A DNA stretch of 64,000 bases, from contig JAGCPH010000044.1 in assembly GCA_017645275.1 (NCBI GenBank), positions 1-64,000 of the forward strand, read 5' to 3'. The notes below the pieces were generated by a model that had not been told where the DNA came from, ran no database searches, and was given only the letters and a program-made list of their open reading frames with translations. Shown here piece by piece: positions 27,147 to 36,228 of this stretch (position 1 is the first letter of the stretch; every line of letters begins with the position of its first letter). The translations under genes and the position numbers were made by a program. This stretch comes from Bacteroidales bacterium (GTDB lineage: Bacteria; Bacteroidota; Bacteroidia; Bacteroidales; F082).

Positions 27147-30100
27147 AGTAAATTTTTGTTGTTTTCTTCATTTATTATTTCTTCAGCAATACGTTCGGCT
27201 TGTTTCAACACCGTTTCAGTGGCAAGCTGCTGCATATCGGGTGGATAACCGTATTTGCGTAACAAACGTTTTACTGCCACTTTCATTTTTGCTCTTACAT
27301 TTTCTTTGATTGTCCAGTCGATAGTGGAGTTTTTACGGATAGTTTCAGTTAAAACAACAGCCAATTCACGAAGTTTATCCTTACCCATCAGTTCTTTGGC
27401 ACTTTCGTTGTCGGCAACAGCTGAATAAAACGCATACTCGTATGTTGTCAACCCTATATTTTCGGCTTCTTTGTCCTTTTCAACGATAGTTTTGCTCAAT
27501 TTGATAAGTTCATCGATGACTTCAGCCGCGGTGATGATTTTGTTGTGATAACGGGTTATGGAATTATCCAACATCTCCATCAGAGTCCTACCTTCAACAA
27601 CATTGAATTTCGCTCTGACTTTTATCTCATCTTCCAATAATTTCTTGAGAACCTCCAAAGCTATGTTTTTATGCTCCATATCTTTCAATTCCATCAAGAA
27701 TTCCTCTGAAAGAATGGAAATATCCGGCTTTTTAATGCCTGCGGCATCAAACAAATCAATAACTTTTTCAGAAACCAAAGCCTTGTCAATAACTTGACGA
27801 ATTGTTGTTTCGATTTCTTCATCTGTACGTCCAGAACTTGTCTGGTCGAACTTGCAGAGACGCGCTTTCACTGCTTGGAAAAATGCCACTTCGTCTTTCA
27901 CATCCATAGCAGAATCTTGCGGAATCGCCAATGCAAACGCTTTACCCAAAGCCGTCACTTCGTTGACAAAACGCTTCTTGCCATCGTCCAAGCCCAGAAT
28001 GAAATCCTCCGCTTTCAAAATCCAAGAAAGCTTGCCAGAAGTGTTTGCGGTGAAATATTGTTTATAGTCAAACCCGAAAAACATCTGCTGTACCACTTCC
28101 AACTTCTCCTGCATCAAAGCTACTGCTTGTTCCTGTTGTTGAGTCGGTTCGCCCCTCCCTCCAGAATCGGAATAGAACGACAAAGCTTTCTTTAAATCTG
28201 CTGCAATACCAAGATAATCAACGACTAAGCCACCCGGTTTGTCTTTATAGACTCGGTTCACACGGGCAATTGCCTGCATCAGGTTATGTCCTTGCATCGG
28301 TTTGTCGATGTACAAAGTGTGCAGACAAGGCACATCGAAGCCAGTCAGCCACATGTCACGAACAATAACGAGTTTCAGCTCATCGTCGGGGTCTTTCATA
28401 CGTTCGGCCAAAGCACGGCGCTGCTCTTTCGTGGTATGATGCTTGGAAATGTTCGGCCCATCGGAAGCAGATGAGGTCATCACGACTTTTACAGCGCCTT
28501 TTGCCAAGTCATCAGAATGCCATTCGGGACGCAATTTGATGATTTCATCGTACAATTCGGCAGCAATACGACGGCTCATCGCAACAATCATCGCCTTTCC
28601 CTCAAATACCTTCTGACGCTCCTCAAAATGCGTGACAATATCTTTGGCTATGTTTTTCAAACGATTGGGACTTCCAATCAACGCTTCCAATTGTGTCCAT
28701 TTTGCCTTGGCCTTTTGGACATCGTTCATGTTATCAGTTTCCAGCTCTTTATCAAGATCTTGCACCAACTGACGACCTTCTTCGCTTAATTCGACCTTAG
28801 CGAGACGGCTTTCATAGAAAATTCGCACCGTGGCACCGTCTTCAACGGCTTGCGCAATATCGTAAACATCGATATAATTTCCAAAAACTGCCGGAGTGTT
28901 TTTATCCGTCAATTCAATCGGAGTGCCTGTAAAACCGAGATATGTGGCATTGGGCAAAGCGTCACGCAGATATTTGGCAAAGCCGTATTTTATCTCAGAA
29001 CCGATAACCTCATCGGCTTCATTCTTCACGTCAACAGTCTTGGCTTTGAAACCATATTGTGTGCGGTGCGCCTCGTCAGCAATCACGATGACATTGCTGC
29101 GGTCCGTGAGCGTGTCGTAAACATTGCCCGATTCGGGCTGGAATTTCTGAATGGTGGTGAAAATCACGCCGCCCGACTGCACCGACAAGAGTTTCTTCAG
29201 ATGCTCACGGCTCTCTGCCTGGACGGGTGTCTGCCGGAGCAGTTGTTTGGCACCTGTGAAAGTGTCGAAAAGCTGATCGTCCAAATCGTTACGGTCGGTG
29301 ATGACAACGACGGTCGGATTGTTGAGTCGCTTCACGATTTTGCCCGTGTAGAACACCATTGTCAGCGATTTGCCGCTGCCTTGCGTGTGCCATACGACTC
29401 CGGCGCGATGGTCGCCTTCCGTCTGTTCCTCCACCGTTTTGAGCCCATAGTGTGCGGGCGATTCGGCGACCATGTTCTTCGTGTTGATACCCGTGGCCCG
29501 AATAGTCGATTCCACGGCCTTATTAACCGCGTAATACTGGTGATAGGCGGCTATCTTCTTGACGGTCTTAATCGTGGTCAGACCTGTTTTCAAATCTTCT
29601 TGCTTCTGCTTCTCAAAGACCGTGAATGATTGGATCAGGTCGAGTAATGTGTCTTTTCGGAGCATACCATTGACCAACACCTCAAGTTCGCTCACCAGAT
29701 TTGAAGCAATGTTCTCGCCATCTTCGCTCTTCCATGCCGTGAAACGGCTGAATCCTGCCGAAAGCGAGCCTGCACGTGTTTCCAGACCATCGGAAATGAC
29801 CACTAGCGCATTGTATGTAAACAGTGACGGAATCTGCTGTTTGTATGTTTCAATCTGACGATAGGCGCCTTGCAATGTGGCGTTCTCGTCGGCGGCATTT
29901 TTCAGTTCGAAAATGACCAATGGCAGACCGTTTACAAACAAAACCACATCCGGACGGCGGTTATGACCATTTTCAATTATAGTGAACTGGTTGACCACCG
30001 TAAACTCGTTGTTCCATGGGTCGTTGAAATCGATAAGCCACACTCTTTCGCCTCGCTCCACGCCGTCTTTGGTTATTACCACCGGGATACCCTCGGTTAG

Positions 30101-30376
30101 CATCCGATGAAACGTCTCATTGTTGACAAGCATATCCGGCGAGTCCAGATGCATCACCGTTTTTATCGCCGCTTCCTGAACCAGCCAAGGCAAAGAAGGA
30201 TTGAGTCTCTTCACCGCCTTCTCCAACTTGAAGTAAAGCACCACATCCTCAAAGCTCAATCGCATCGGATTCTCACTGTCGGGCGCAATGTCGGGACCAT
30301 ATAGGTACTGATAGCCTTTGGCTTTCAGCAGTTCTATGAGCATCTGCTCTATATCGGATTCGTGGAGTGGGGGCAT
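27143..30376 (-). CDS. hsdR: Type I restriction enzyme, R subunit
   Basis: 1077 residues, full length. The N-terminal PD-(D/E)xK nuclease has RRPDVVLFVNGLPLVIFELK (Asp...Glu-x-Lys). The SF2 translocase has VVWHTQGSGKSLTMVFY (Walker A), TDRNDLDDQLF, VIADEAHRTQYG (DEAH), FTGTPI and later motifs up to AIARVNRVYKDKPGG (motif VI). A helical C-terminus contacts the methyltransferase. It cuts unmethylated DNA after ATP-driven translocation. It is not next to hsdM/hsdS but 8 kb away, as the fourth gene of a unit headed by XRE, ImmA and PIN genes, with a single base between PIN and hsdR. Its base composition resembles hsdM more than the genes between. Confidence 0.96.
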   Translation of the reverse strand: MPPLHESDIEQMLIELLKAKGYQYLYGPDIAPDSENPMRLSFEDVVLYFKLEKAVKRLNPSLPWLVQEAAIKTVMHLDSPDMLVNNETFHRMLTEGIPVVITKDGVERGERVWLIDFNDPWNNEFTVVNQFTIIENGHNRRPDVVLFVNGLPLVIFELKNAADENATLQGAYRQIETYKQQIPSLFTYNALVVISDGLETRAGSLSAGFSRFTAWKSEDGENIASNLVSELEVLVNGMLRKDTLLDLIQSFTVFEKQKQEDLKTGLTTIKTVKKIAAYHQYYAVNKAVESTIRATGINTKNMVAESPAHYGLKTVEEQTEGDHRAGVVWHTQGSGKSLTMVFYTGKIVKRLNNPTVVVITDRNDLDDQLFDTFTGAKQLLRQTPVQAESREHLKKLLSVQSGGVIFTTIQKFQPESGNVYDTLTDRSNVIVIADEAHRTQYGFKAKTVDVKNEADEVIGSEIKYGFAKYLRDALPNATYLGFTGTPIELTDKNTPAVFGNYIDVYDIAQAVEDGATVRIFYESRLAKVELSEEGRQLVQDLDKELETDNMNDVQKAKAKWTQLEALIGSPNRLKNIAKDIVTHFEERQKVFEGKAMIVAMSRRIAAELYDEIIKLRPEWHSDDLAKGAVKVVMTSSASDGPNISKHHTTKEQRRALAERMKDPDDELKLVIVRDMWLTGFDVPCLHTLYIDKPMQGHNLMQAIARVNRVYKDKPGGLVVDYLGIAADLKKALSFYSDSGGRGEPTQQQEQAVALMQEKLEVVQQMFFGFDYKQYFTANTSGKLSWILKAEDFILGLDDGKKRFVNEVTALGKAFALAIPQDSAMDVKDEVAFFQAVKARLCKFDQTSSGRTDEEIETTIRQVIDKALVSEKVIDLFDAAGIKKPDISILSEEFLMELKDMEHKNIALEVLKKLLEDEIKVRAKFNVVEGRTLMEMLDNSITRYHNKIITAAEVIDELIKLSKTIVEKDKEAENIGLTTYEYAFYSAVADNESAKELMGKDKLRELAVVLTETIRKNSTIDWTIKENVRAKMKVAVKRLLRKYGYPPDMQQLATETVLKQAERIAEEIINEENNKNLL

Positions 30377-30377
30377 A

Positions 30378-30887
30378 TTATATAAGATTTTCCGGTATGT
30401 ATTTTGTTATATCTATATTTGGCAACTTACTACCATTTGCTTGCACATCTTCAACAAATTTTTTGCAATCATCCTCTGTCATTATACCACGTTTATATGC
30501 ATAATACAAGAAGTCGAGCGTTGTCAAATATGTGATTCTGTTTTGTTTGCAATAATCTTTAATATCTCTGATATTACTACTTCCTATCACATTATTGGTG
30601 AAACGGCAGTATGACATGCAGGCACTTTCACCTTTGCCCCTCGTTTTAGAAAGCTTGGCATATTCAAATAACATTTCACCAGAAGGGCTAAACGCTTCCA
30701 TTTTAATATTTTTCAACAATCTTATCTGATTATCCAACTGATTTTGAATAGGAAACACTTCTTTATACACCACATCAAGAATCACATGCTCAAATTCAGG
30801 CAAGATTTCTGGAAGCATGCTTAAACGCTCCGCTTCGCAAAAATGAATCAACACATCAGCATCCAGCACTATCTTTACTTTTTCCAT
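30378..30887 (-). CDS. PIN-domain protein
   Basis: 169 residues. The start KVKIVLDADVLIHFCEAERL (first acidic residues), then GKGESACMSYCRF (central Glu) and IRDIKDYCKQNRITYLTTLDFLYYAY, fits the PIN nuclease order D...E...D, as in many VapC-like toxins. The expected GSSNIRDI acidic residue is an Asp at the third position. It is probably an RNase-like effector or a regulator in this unit. It overlaps the ImmA gene by 32 bases and abuts hsdR. No small VapB-like antitoxin is seen; the XRE/ImmA pair is in that place. Confidence 0.75.
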   Translation of the reverse strand: MEKVKIVLDADVLIHFCEAERLSMLPEILPEFEHVILDVVYKEVFPIQNQLDNQIRLLKNIKMEAFSPSGEMLFEYAKLSKTRGKGESACMSYCRFTNNVIGSSNIRDIKDYCKQNRITYLTTLDFLYYAYKRGIMTEDDCKKFVEDVQANGSKLPNIDITKYIPENLI

Positions 30888-31590
30888 ACCCTATAACATT
30901 TAGCAGTTCGAGATAATGCCCTTCGGATATTTTTTCTTCTTCAAACAACTTCCTTGCTTTTGAACCAAAATCACCGATTACAAGCCGTTCGCCATCACCT
31001 TTTCTATATAATTTGTCATCGTAACCCCGCAAAGCCGCTTCTTTTGTTATGCTAAGGCTCTTCAATTCATCAGCATATTCCGGACCGATAACATGTAATT
31101 CTTTCAAACGCAGAGCCATTGTTGTATGTGAAATGCCGTAAAGATTCTCCAAACGAAGAATAGTGTCGATGCTAACTTCTTTTTTCTTCAACTCTTCCGC
31201 AGGAATGACATTCATCACACCTTCTTTAGGCATCAGCAACGCTGAAGCGAACATATTGGCGGAACGTTCTGAAGGTTCAGTAAAAAGCGGGTTATAAAAA
31301 TGCGGTTGTGGATTTTCATCAAAATAAAGATGATACAGTTCATGTGCGATGGTAAAATGCTGGGCTCCTGGCGTCACCTTGCTATTCACAAGCATAAACC
31401 TGTTTTTCTTGTCAGGAGTTATGAGCGACAATCCAAAAATATTATCCGACAGCGGACGAAAAACTGTCAATATATTAAGCTGGCGAAGGACTGTCTCTGT
31501 GTTGACAGGTTCGCTGCTCGAGATACGCAGATGTTCGCTGCGCATTTTTGCCGCAAGGTTCTCGGCTGTTTCAAAATCAAGCTTTTTCAT
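30856..31590 (-). CDS. ImmA/IrrE-family metallopeptidase
   Basis: 244 residues. The zinc motif TIAHELYHLYF (HExxH, residues 83-87) and the downstream SERSANMFASALLMP with the third ligand Glu identify the COG2856 ImmA/IrrE group, which cleave XRE-type repressors to switch on the genes they control (ImmR in ICEBs1; DdrO by IrrE). The C-terminal ~130 residues contain a helical segment (VSIDTILRLENLYGISHTTMALRL) typical of the family. Its start overlaps the stop of the XRE gene by 4 bases (ATGA). Best guess: protease that inactivates the upstream XRE repressor under a stress or invasion signal. Confidence 0.88.
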   Translation of the reverse strand: MKKLDFETAENLAAKMRSEHLRISSSEPVNTETVLRQLNILTVFRPLSDNIFGLSLITPDKKNRFMLVNSKVTPGAQHFTIAHELYHLYFDENPQPHFYNPLFTEPSERSANMFASALLMPKEGVMNVIPAEELKKKEVSIDTILRLENLYGISHTTMALRLKELHVIGPEYADELKSLSITKEAALRGYDDKLYRKGDGERLVIGDFGSKARKLFEEEKISEGHYLELLNVIGYGKSKDSAGC

Positions 31591-31922
31591 TCTTCAAGAA
31601 GTCTTTCCATTTTCATATAATTCAAAACAATATTCTTGAAGTCGGCAACCTCTTTCATATCGTCAATATTGAGATTGTCGGCACGGAAAGCACATGCAAG
31701 CATGCCTTTGAGCGCATTTTGGTCTTCTTCAAAAAACAGACTGAGGTCGCACCCAAACAACAATGCCGCTTTTTCAAGAACATCCAATGGAGCTTCTCGG
31801 TCTCCACTTTCATAATTCGAATAAGTGGAACGATTAATGCCCATAAACTCGGCTACATTTTCCTGATTATAGCCGTTTGCCACACGCAAAGATTTTAGAT
31901 TTTTACCAATAACAGATTTCAT
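31587..31922 (-). CDS. XRE-family helix-turn-helix regulator
   Basis: 111 residues. The N-terminal Cro/C1-type HTH is clear: IGKNLKSLRVANGYNQENVAEFMGINRSTYSNYESGDREAPLDVLEKAALLFG. The C-terminal ~45 residues (FFEEDQNALKGMLACAFRADNLNIDDMKEVADFKNIVLNYMKM) are helical and may dimerise or be the protease target. It heads the unit XRE-ImmA-PIN-hsdR-msrA. Immediately upstream an inverted repeat CCGTGGCAAAAT...ATTTTGCCACGG spans its promoter and is the likely operator. Confidence 0.88.
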   Translation of the reverse strand: MKSVIGKNLKSLRVANGYNQENVAEFMGINRSTYSNYESGDREAPLDVLEKAALLFGCDLSLFFEEDQNALKGMLACAFRADNLNIDDMKEVADFKNIVLNYMKMERLLEE

Positions 31923-31969
31923 ACAATTTTAAATTTTTATTGTTTATCAAATATTTACCCTTTTCATAT

Positions 31970-32018
31970 CCGTGGCAAAATTACAAATAATTTTTGAAAT
32001 ACAAACATTTTGCCACGG
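31970..32018. promoter_or_regulatory. Operator-like inverted repeat spanning the XRE promoter
   Basis: CCGTGGCAAAAT (31970-31981) and ATTTTGCCACGG (32007-32018) are perfect 12-bp complements 25 bases apart. The minus-strand -7 box TAATTTTG (31976-31983) overlaps the first arm; the other arm falls near -33. Confidence 0.75.
31976..31983 (-). promoter_or_regulatory. Promoter -7 box of the XRE-ImmA-PIN-hsdR unit
   Basis: TAATTTTG on the minus strand. Confidence 0.7.
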
Positions 32019-32048
32019 AAAAATTTTTGTTTTATTTCCAACAACCGT

Positions 32049-32177
32049 TTATGTCTGCTCCATACGGATAGCGAACCTCTCCATCTGAGCAGAGATATCC
32101 GCAATCATCCCCATCGCCTGTGTCGACAGTGTGAATGGTGGTTTGTAGCCGTTATATGTATCTTTATTTTGTGACAT
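32049..32177 (-). pseudogene. Truncated Fic-family gene (N-terminal stub)
   Basis: 42 codons from ATG to TAA: MSQNKDTYNGYKPPFTLSTQ then AMGMIADISAQMERFAIRME and QT. GYKPPFxxS...IxxLVAEIS-type openings are characteristic of the N-terminus of Fic proteins found beside type I restriction genes. The catalytic HPFxxGNGR domain is absent; the frame stops 30 bases before the XRE operator. A TATTTTTG promoter box remains at 32220. The replacement of the rest of fic by the XRE-ImmA-PIN block is the simplest reading. Confidence 0.65.
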
Positions 32178-32219
32178 TCGTTGGTTCTTACGAGTTATCC
32201 GTTTCGTTATTCCAAGGTG

Positions 32220-32227
32220 CAAAAATA
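32220..32227 (-). promoter_or_regulatory. Promoter -7 box before the fic stub
   Basis: TATTTTTG on the minus strand, about 43 bases before the stub's ATG. Confidence 0.5.
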
Positions 32228-32296
32228 ATCAAATTCTATAGATTTGGCTATCTAGAAGAATGCTGTTCTTATCGATTTGGAAAACAAAAAGAGCAA

Positions 32297-32518
32297 TTAT
32301 TCTATCCTTTCATAAGGATATACATTCTTGAAATTACGATTCAAATAAGACCCAATTGACGGGGCATTGTCCAGTGCTTCATACTCCATTATAGGTACAT
32401 TACTGTATCTATAAAGTGACCCATTAAGGAATCTTACATAAACGATTTCATTGGCTTCGTCATAGCCAAGTTCAGCAACATTGGATGAACTAACTGGATG
32501 CATTTCCGGATATTCCAT
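32297..32518 (-). CDS. KTSC-domain protein
   Basis: 73 residues, almost entirely a KTSC domain: SSSNVAELGYDEANEIVYVRFLNGSLYRYSNVP, then YEALDNAPSIGSYLNRNFKN. This small fold also occurs at the C-terminus of some lysyl-tRNA synthetases and next to defence genes; its biochemical role is not known. It follows the HerA gene after 1 base, so it is part of the SIR2-HerA module or its regulator. Confidence 0.82.
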   Translation of the reverse strand: MEYPEMHPVSSSNVAELGYDEANEIVYVRFLNGSLYRYSNVPIMEYEALDNAPSIGSYLNRNFKNVYPYERIE

Positions 32519-32519
32519 A

Positions 32520-34331
32520 TTATTCTACTTTTTTAGTGTGATTAATAATTCTTTGATTTCTCCAATTATCTAATAATTGTTTGTAAGTATCTAATTCTAT
32601 TGTTTTTTCTTTACTCCATTTTTCCGAAACATTAGGATCGGAACCTTTCGGAGCATCTGACAGTTTATAAAACTGAACACGTGAAGGGATTCTCACTCCT
32701 TCTCCCGAAATAATACCCTCACCTGTCCTCAAACTTGGCAATAAATCCACCATTGTTTGCAATTCATCTTGAATAGCTGCCCGAATAAAACTCCTATCTT
32801 TGGCATTATTCATACGCAAAGCAATTATTGTTCCACACTGACTAAGTACTGTTTCATCTAACTCTGACGGTCTTTGTGTCACCAAGGCCAAACCAACTCC
32901 ATACTTACGCCCTTCTTTTGCTATGGTCTGCACTGTCCTTGACGAAATGGATTTTTCTCCAGCTTTCAAATAATTGTGCGCTTCTTCTAACACTATTAAT
33001 AACGGTTGTTCCTTGCCACCGTTAGGCAAATCTTGCCCCCAAAACAATGCATCGTATATGATTTTTAATAGAGTTCCTGATATTGAAGACATTACGTCAT
33101 TCGGAATTCCCGACAAATCTAGAATTGTAATGGGCTTTTCACTTCCCACCCATTCAAATAACAAGTTGCTTAGGTCGTTTTCCACCTTACCTTTCAAATC
33201 TGGGGAGTATTTTTCAGGGGAGAATAAAAAATCATACGTTGAATCTTTTAGTTTTAATCGAATACTATCCAAAAAGCCCAGTATTCCCTTTGCCTGATTA
33301 TTCAAAAATGGAGAACCGCCGCCAGCTGCAGCTGGTTGATAAATATTTGAAATTAATTTCTCAGCATCACCTTCCTGTTCTTTACCTGTAATTGTTTCAG
33401 GCTTTCCTCTTTCTCGGTATGTCTGTCTTTCAAAGTCATCTAATTCAAACCATAATTGCTTTAGACTAAATGGAATTGGAGTATCTTGGGTTATCAACTC
33501 TTCTTCAATCGTTATATCGTTTTCTTTGGCAGCTTTAATTTTTGCTTCCACTAATTTATTTCTAAAGTATTCTCTATTTTGATCTGTTAGATTTCCCGAA
33601 AAAATGCTCATCAACTCATTGAATGGTAACGCCCAAAATGGAACATTTAACTCTTTTTCACCTTTTTCAATATCAGCACGTATTTTATAAACGGTACTTT
33701 GAGTTTTCAAAACACTATTATACTCGCCGTGTGGATCTATTACTAAAATCCTTGAACTTTTAAATCCTTTATCTGCAATCGATTTTAGCAACACACCAAC
33801 AGCGTTAGATTTTCCACTTCCTGTTGAACCTAAAATAGCACAATGTCTTGACACCAATTTATTTAAATCAATCTTTGCATTTAAGCTTTCTGATATACTA
33901 ATATTACCAACATCTATTGAGTTCAATTCATTGTACCCACCATAAATGACATTCAAATCCTCAATGGTAACCAGATGGACTTTATCACCAGTGGTAGGCG
34001 ATTGAAAAACTCCTCTTTCAAACTTCCTACCTATTTGTTCTCCAATTAATGCTATAGTTAAGAACTGTTGGTTGCTCCATTTTGAAAAATCCAAATCCTC
34101 CTCCTCAATACGAAGTCTTTCAGGAATAGCAGAAGCTCCAATTTGCGTAACAATACCATATAAATTGGCATATCCTAAAGGCACTTTCAAAAAAGAGCCA
34201 ATCTGACCAATCCTATAGACAATACCATTAATGACTGGCATATTGGATTTGATTGTGTCATACAACTGTACAGAAACAGTATTCCCACTTACGCTGATTA
34301 TTTCACCAATTTCAGTTTGTTTATTATCCAT
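32520..34331 (-). CDS. HerA-type DNA translocase ATPase
   Basis: 603 residues. N-terminal HAS-barrel (EIGEIISVSGNTVSVQLYD), then a HerA/FtsK-like ATPase: Walker A AILGSTGSGKSNAVGVLL (residues ~166-183), Walker B LLIVLEEAHNYL, sensor IALRMNN and an arginine-finger region. Such hexameric ATPases pair with SIR2 effectors in anti-phage systems (the SIR2-HerA type), where the complex degrades NAD+ and/or DNA. Here SIR2 lies immediately upstream (7 bases), supporting the same pairing. Low-GC-looking sequence compared with hsdM. Cytoplasmic. Confidence 0.92.
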   Translation of the reverse strand: MDNKQTEIGEIISVSGNTVSVQLYDTIKSNMPVINGIVYRIGQIGSFLKVPLGYANLYGIVTQIGASAIPERLRIEEEDLDFSKWSNQQFLTIALIGEQIGRKFERGVFQSPTTGDKVHLVTIEDLNVIYGGYNELNSIDVGNISISESLNAKIDLNKLVSRHCAILGSTGSGKSNAVGVLLKSIADKGFKSSRILVIDPHGEYNSVLKTQSTVYKIRADIEKGEKELNVPFWALPFNELMSIFSGNLTDQNREYFRNKLVEAKIKAAKENDITIEEELITQDTPIPFSLKQLWFELDDFERQTYRERGKPETITGKEQEGDAEKLISNIYQPAAAGGGSPFLNNQAKGILGFLDSIRLKLKDSTYDFLFSPEKYSPDLKGKVENDLSNLLFEWVGSEKPITILDLSGIPNDVMSSISGTLLKIIYDALFWGQDLPNGGKEQPLLIVLEEAHNYLKAGEKSISSRTVQTIAKEGRKYGVGLALVTQRPSELDETVLSQCGTIIALRMNNAKDRSFIRAAIQDELQTMVDLLPSLRTGEGIISGEGVRIPSRVQFYKLSDAPKGSDPNVSEKWSKEKTIELDTYKQLLDNWRNQRIINHTKKVE

Positions 34332-34338
34332 ATCTCTA

Positions 34339-35604
34339 TTATTTTGAAATAATCATACTTTTGAGAAAAGCAACAAATTTCGAAAAGTCAGGAATAATCA
34401 ATTCTCCTTCCCCCGTCCATGATTGAGTTATTTCCTTTCCTTTTTTATCCTCTGTGCTAGCACAAGCATCTTCGTCAAAGTATTTATCAATATTTATTGA
34501 ATCATCTTTATCCGGTTCCCTTTTTAATTTCCAATTCCCATATACACCTCCAATAACGGCAGAACGAGAAGCAAAAACAGAAATCTTACTATTAGAAATA
34601 GCCATTTTTGCCAAAGCTGTGTCTTCGGAAAACGAATAATTTTTTACGTCTTTTCCAGCTTCATCTTTATCCCAAGAAATATCATATAGAAGTACATATA
34701 CATGTCCCAACGGATTCATAGACAATGCCGTATTTATACGTTCGTTGATGTGCTCATCACCAAATGAATAGCCGCAAATAATGAGAACTGTGTCATCTTG
34801 TTTAATGAAATTTGACAATCTATCTCCCAATGCGGTATATGGTTGTTTTCGTGATTGGTCATATTTTAAGGTAGAAGGGTAAATGAGAATATCTGTTTCA
34901 TTCGGTTGAGTACGAATCACTTTCCCTATTTTATCATCATAATGCCAACCCAATGAGCCATGGATCTTCCATAGTTTTGTCTGTTTAGGCATATAACAAA
35001 TGTCGTCTACAGATTGACCATCAAAAAATGGTTTGTAACTGCCAGTGAAGCCATCATAATAAGGAAGGCTGATATATTCAAATGCAACTTCAAATAAATA
35101 ATCATAGTTTGTTGTGAAAATCTCAACTGCAGATTTTCTATCTGCCTTTTGTATCCATTCAGCAAAAGTCGTATGAATAAGTTTCGTGCAATCAACTTTA
35201 TCCTGCACCGAAACAATAGTGTGTATTTGTTTCTTGATATCTTTAATGAATGTATCAAACTCATTTATGTCCAAATCGTTTATTTTCCCATTGCCAACAA
35301 CCTGCTTCTTTAATTCAAGTTTCGACAACAAAGTTTCTATTGTAAAAGTTTTATTCTCTCCTTTTATCTCTGATTGGATTTCTGCAACAGCTTTTTTTCT
35401 TTTCTCCTCGACAATGCCGTCAACAATATTTTTAGTCATTTCATGTATGGCTGGCACATAGGATTTTTTCGTATCAAGATTTTTAACAAGAGAAGTCCCT
35501 GCGCCAAAAAGGAACCCGATACGTTTTTTGTCAGAAACTAATAATTGTTGTAGGTTCCTAATATATTCAGAAGGATCATGGTAAACTGTTTTATTTTCTT
35601 CCAT
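34339..35604 (-). CDS. SIR2-domain defence effector
   Basis: 421 residues. NAD-binding SIR2 motif RIGFLFGAGTSLVKNL (GAGTS at 34-38), then EIFTTNYDYLFEVAFEY (TNYD) and KLWKIHGSLGWHYDD with the catalytic-type His, and later TVLIICGYSFGDEHINERI. In prokaryotic immunity SIR2 domains are NADases that kill or stall the infected cell. It starts 3 bases after the end of the hsdS reading frame and is followed by herA. The pair is thus cargo inside a type I restriction operon. Confidence 0.9.
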   Translation of the reverse strand: MEENKTVYHDPSEYIRNLQQLLVSDKKRIGFLFGAGTSLVKNLDTKKSYVPAIHEMTKNIVDGIVEEKRKKAVAEIQSEIKGENKTFTIETLLSKLELKKQVVGNGKINDLDINEFDTFIKDIKKQIHTIVSVQDKVDCTKLIHTTFAEWIQKADRKSAVEIFTTNYDYLFEVAFEYISLPYYDGFTGSYKPFFDGQSVDDICYMPKQTKLWKIHGSLGWHYDDKIGKVIRTQPNETDILIYPSTLKYDQSRKQPYTALGDRLSNFIKQDDTVLIICGYSFGDEHINERINTALSMNPLGHVYVLLYDISWDKDEAGKDVKNYSFSEDTALAKMAISNSKISVFASRSAVIGGVYGNWKLKREPDKDDSINIDKYFDEDACASTEDKKGKEITQSWTGEGELIIPDFSKFVAFLKSMIISK

Positions 35605-35607
35605 AAT

Positions 35608-36207
35608 TCAAATATTTATTTCGTTAGACATTAATTTAGGCAGCAACCCATCGCGAGACTGAATGAGAGTTTGGATTTGGATTTCGTTTACTCTAATCTT
35701 TTCAAAATAGGGTTTGACCTTGCCGACAAATTCTTCCACCTCACTTTTTGGAGGAACCTGCAAATCAAGTGACTTGAAAGCCGACTTGCTTATTTCCATA
35801 AAAGTTGACCCGTTGGAATAACTATGAACTAAATCCATATTTGCTTTCAGCCACAAATAGATAAACTCTTTTGAATAGCCTTTATCATCCATTATTGCAA
35901 TGTATCCTTGATTGATGGCCAAAGGGATTTCAGCAAATGCCAACACTCCAACAGGTGCTCGTGATGACATCAACAATGTTCCCTCTGGCAATAACCCCGA
36001 ACTAATTTGTTCAAGTCCTTTTGGGGTTATTTTCTTTTCTGTATCAAATAAGTACAATCCATTAAGAGTAGTTACATCTCTCGGAGAAGTCCAAGCAATA
36101 TCACCATCCCAATAAATTGGTTCTTTTGTACTTGGAGTTGTTCCTCCTTTAACTGAAAGAATATCCCCCAACTTTCCTTCCTCCCACTCCTCCTTTGCCT
36201 CCACCAC
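35608..36207 (-). pseudogene. hsdS: HsdS, C-terminal half (TRD2 and final conserved helix)
   Basis: In frame with the N-terminal half at 36229-36789 but separated from it by one TAA at 36229-36231. From the frame after the stop: TLFRQWFVVEAKEEWEEGKL, then a complete target-recognition domain 2 (GDILSVKGGTTPSTKE, SPRDVTTL, SGLLPEGTLLMSSRAPVG) and the coiled conserved region ending LIQSRDGLLPKLMSNEINI, the normal HsdS C-terminus. No ATG is near; a GTG at 36207 or a TTG at about 36168 after AGGAGG-like purines could restart. It may be dead, or make a half-subunit. Confidence 0.88.
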
Positions 36208-36228
36208 AAACCACTGCCTGAACAGCGT

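Noticed and set aside
28850..29629. 259-codon open frame antisense to hsdR
   Set aside because: Opposite the conserved helicase motifs of hsdR; no start signals.
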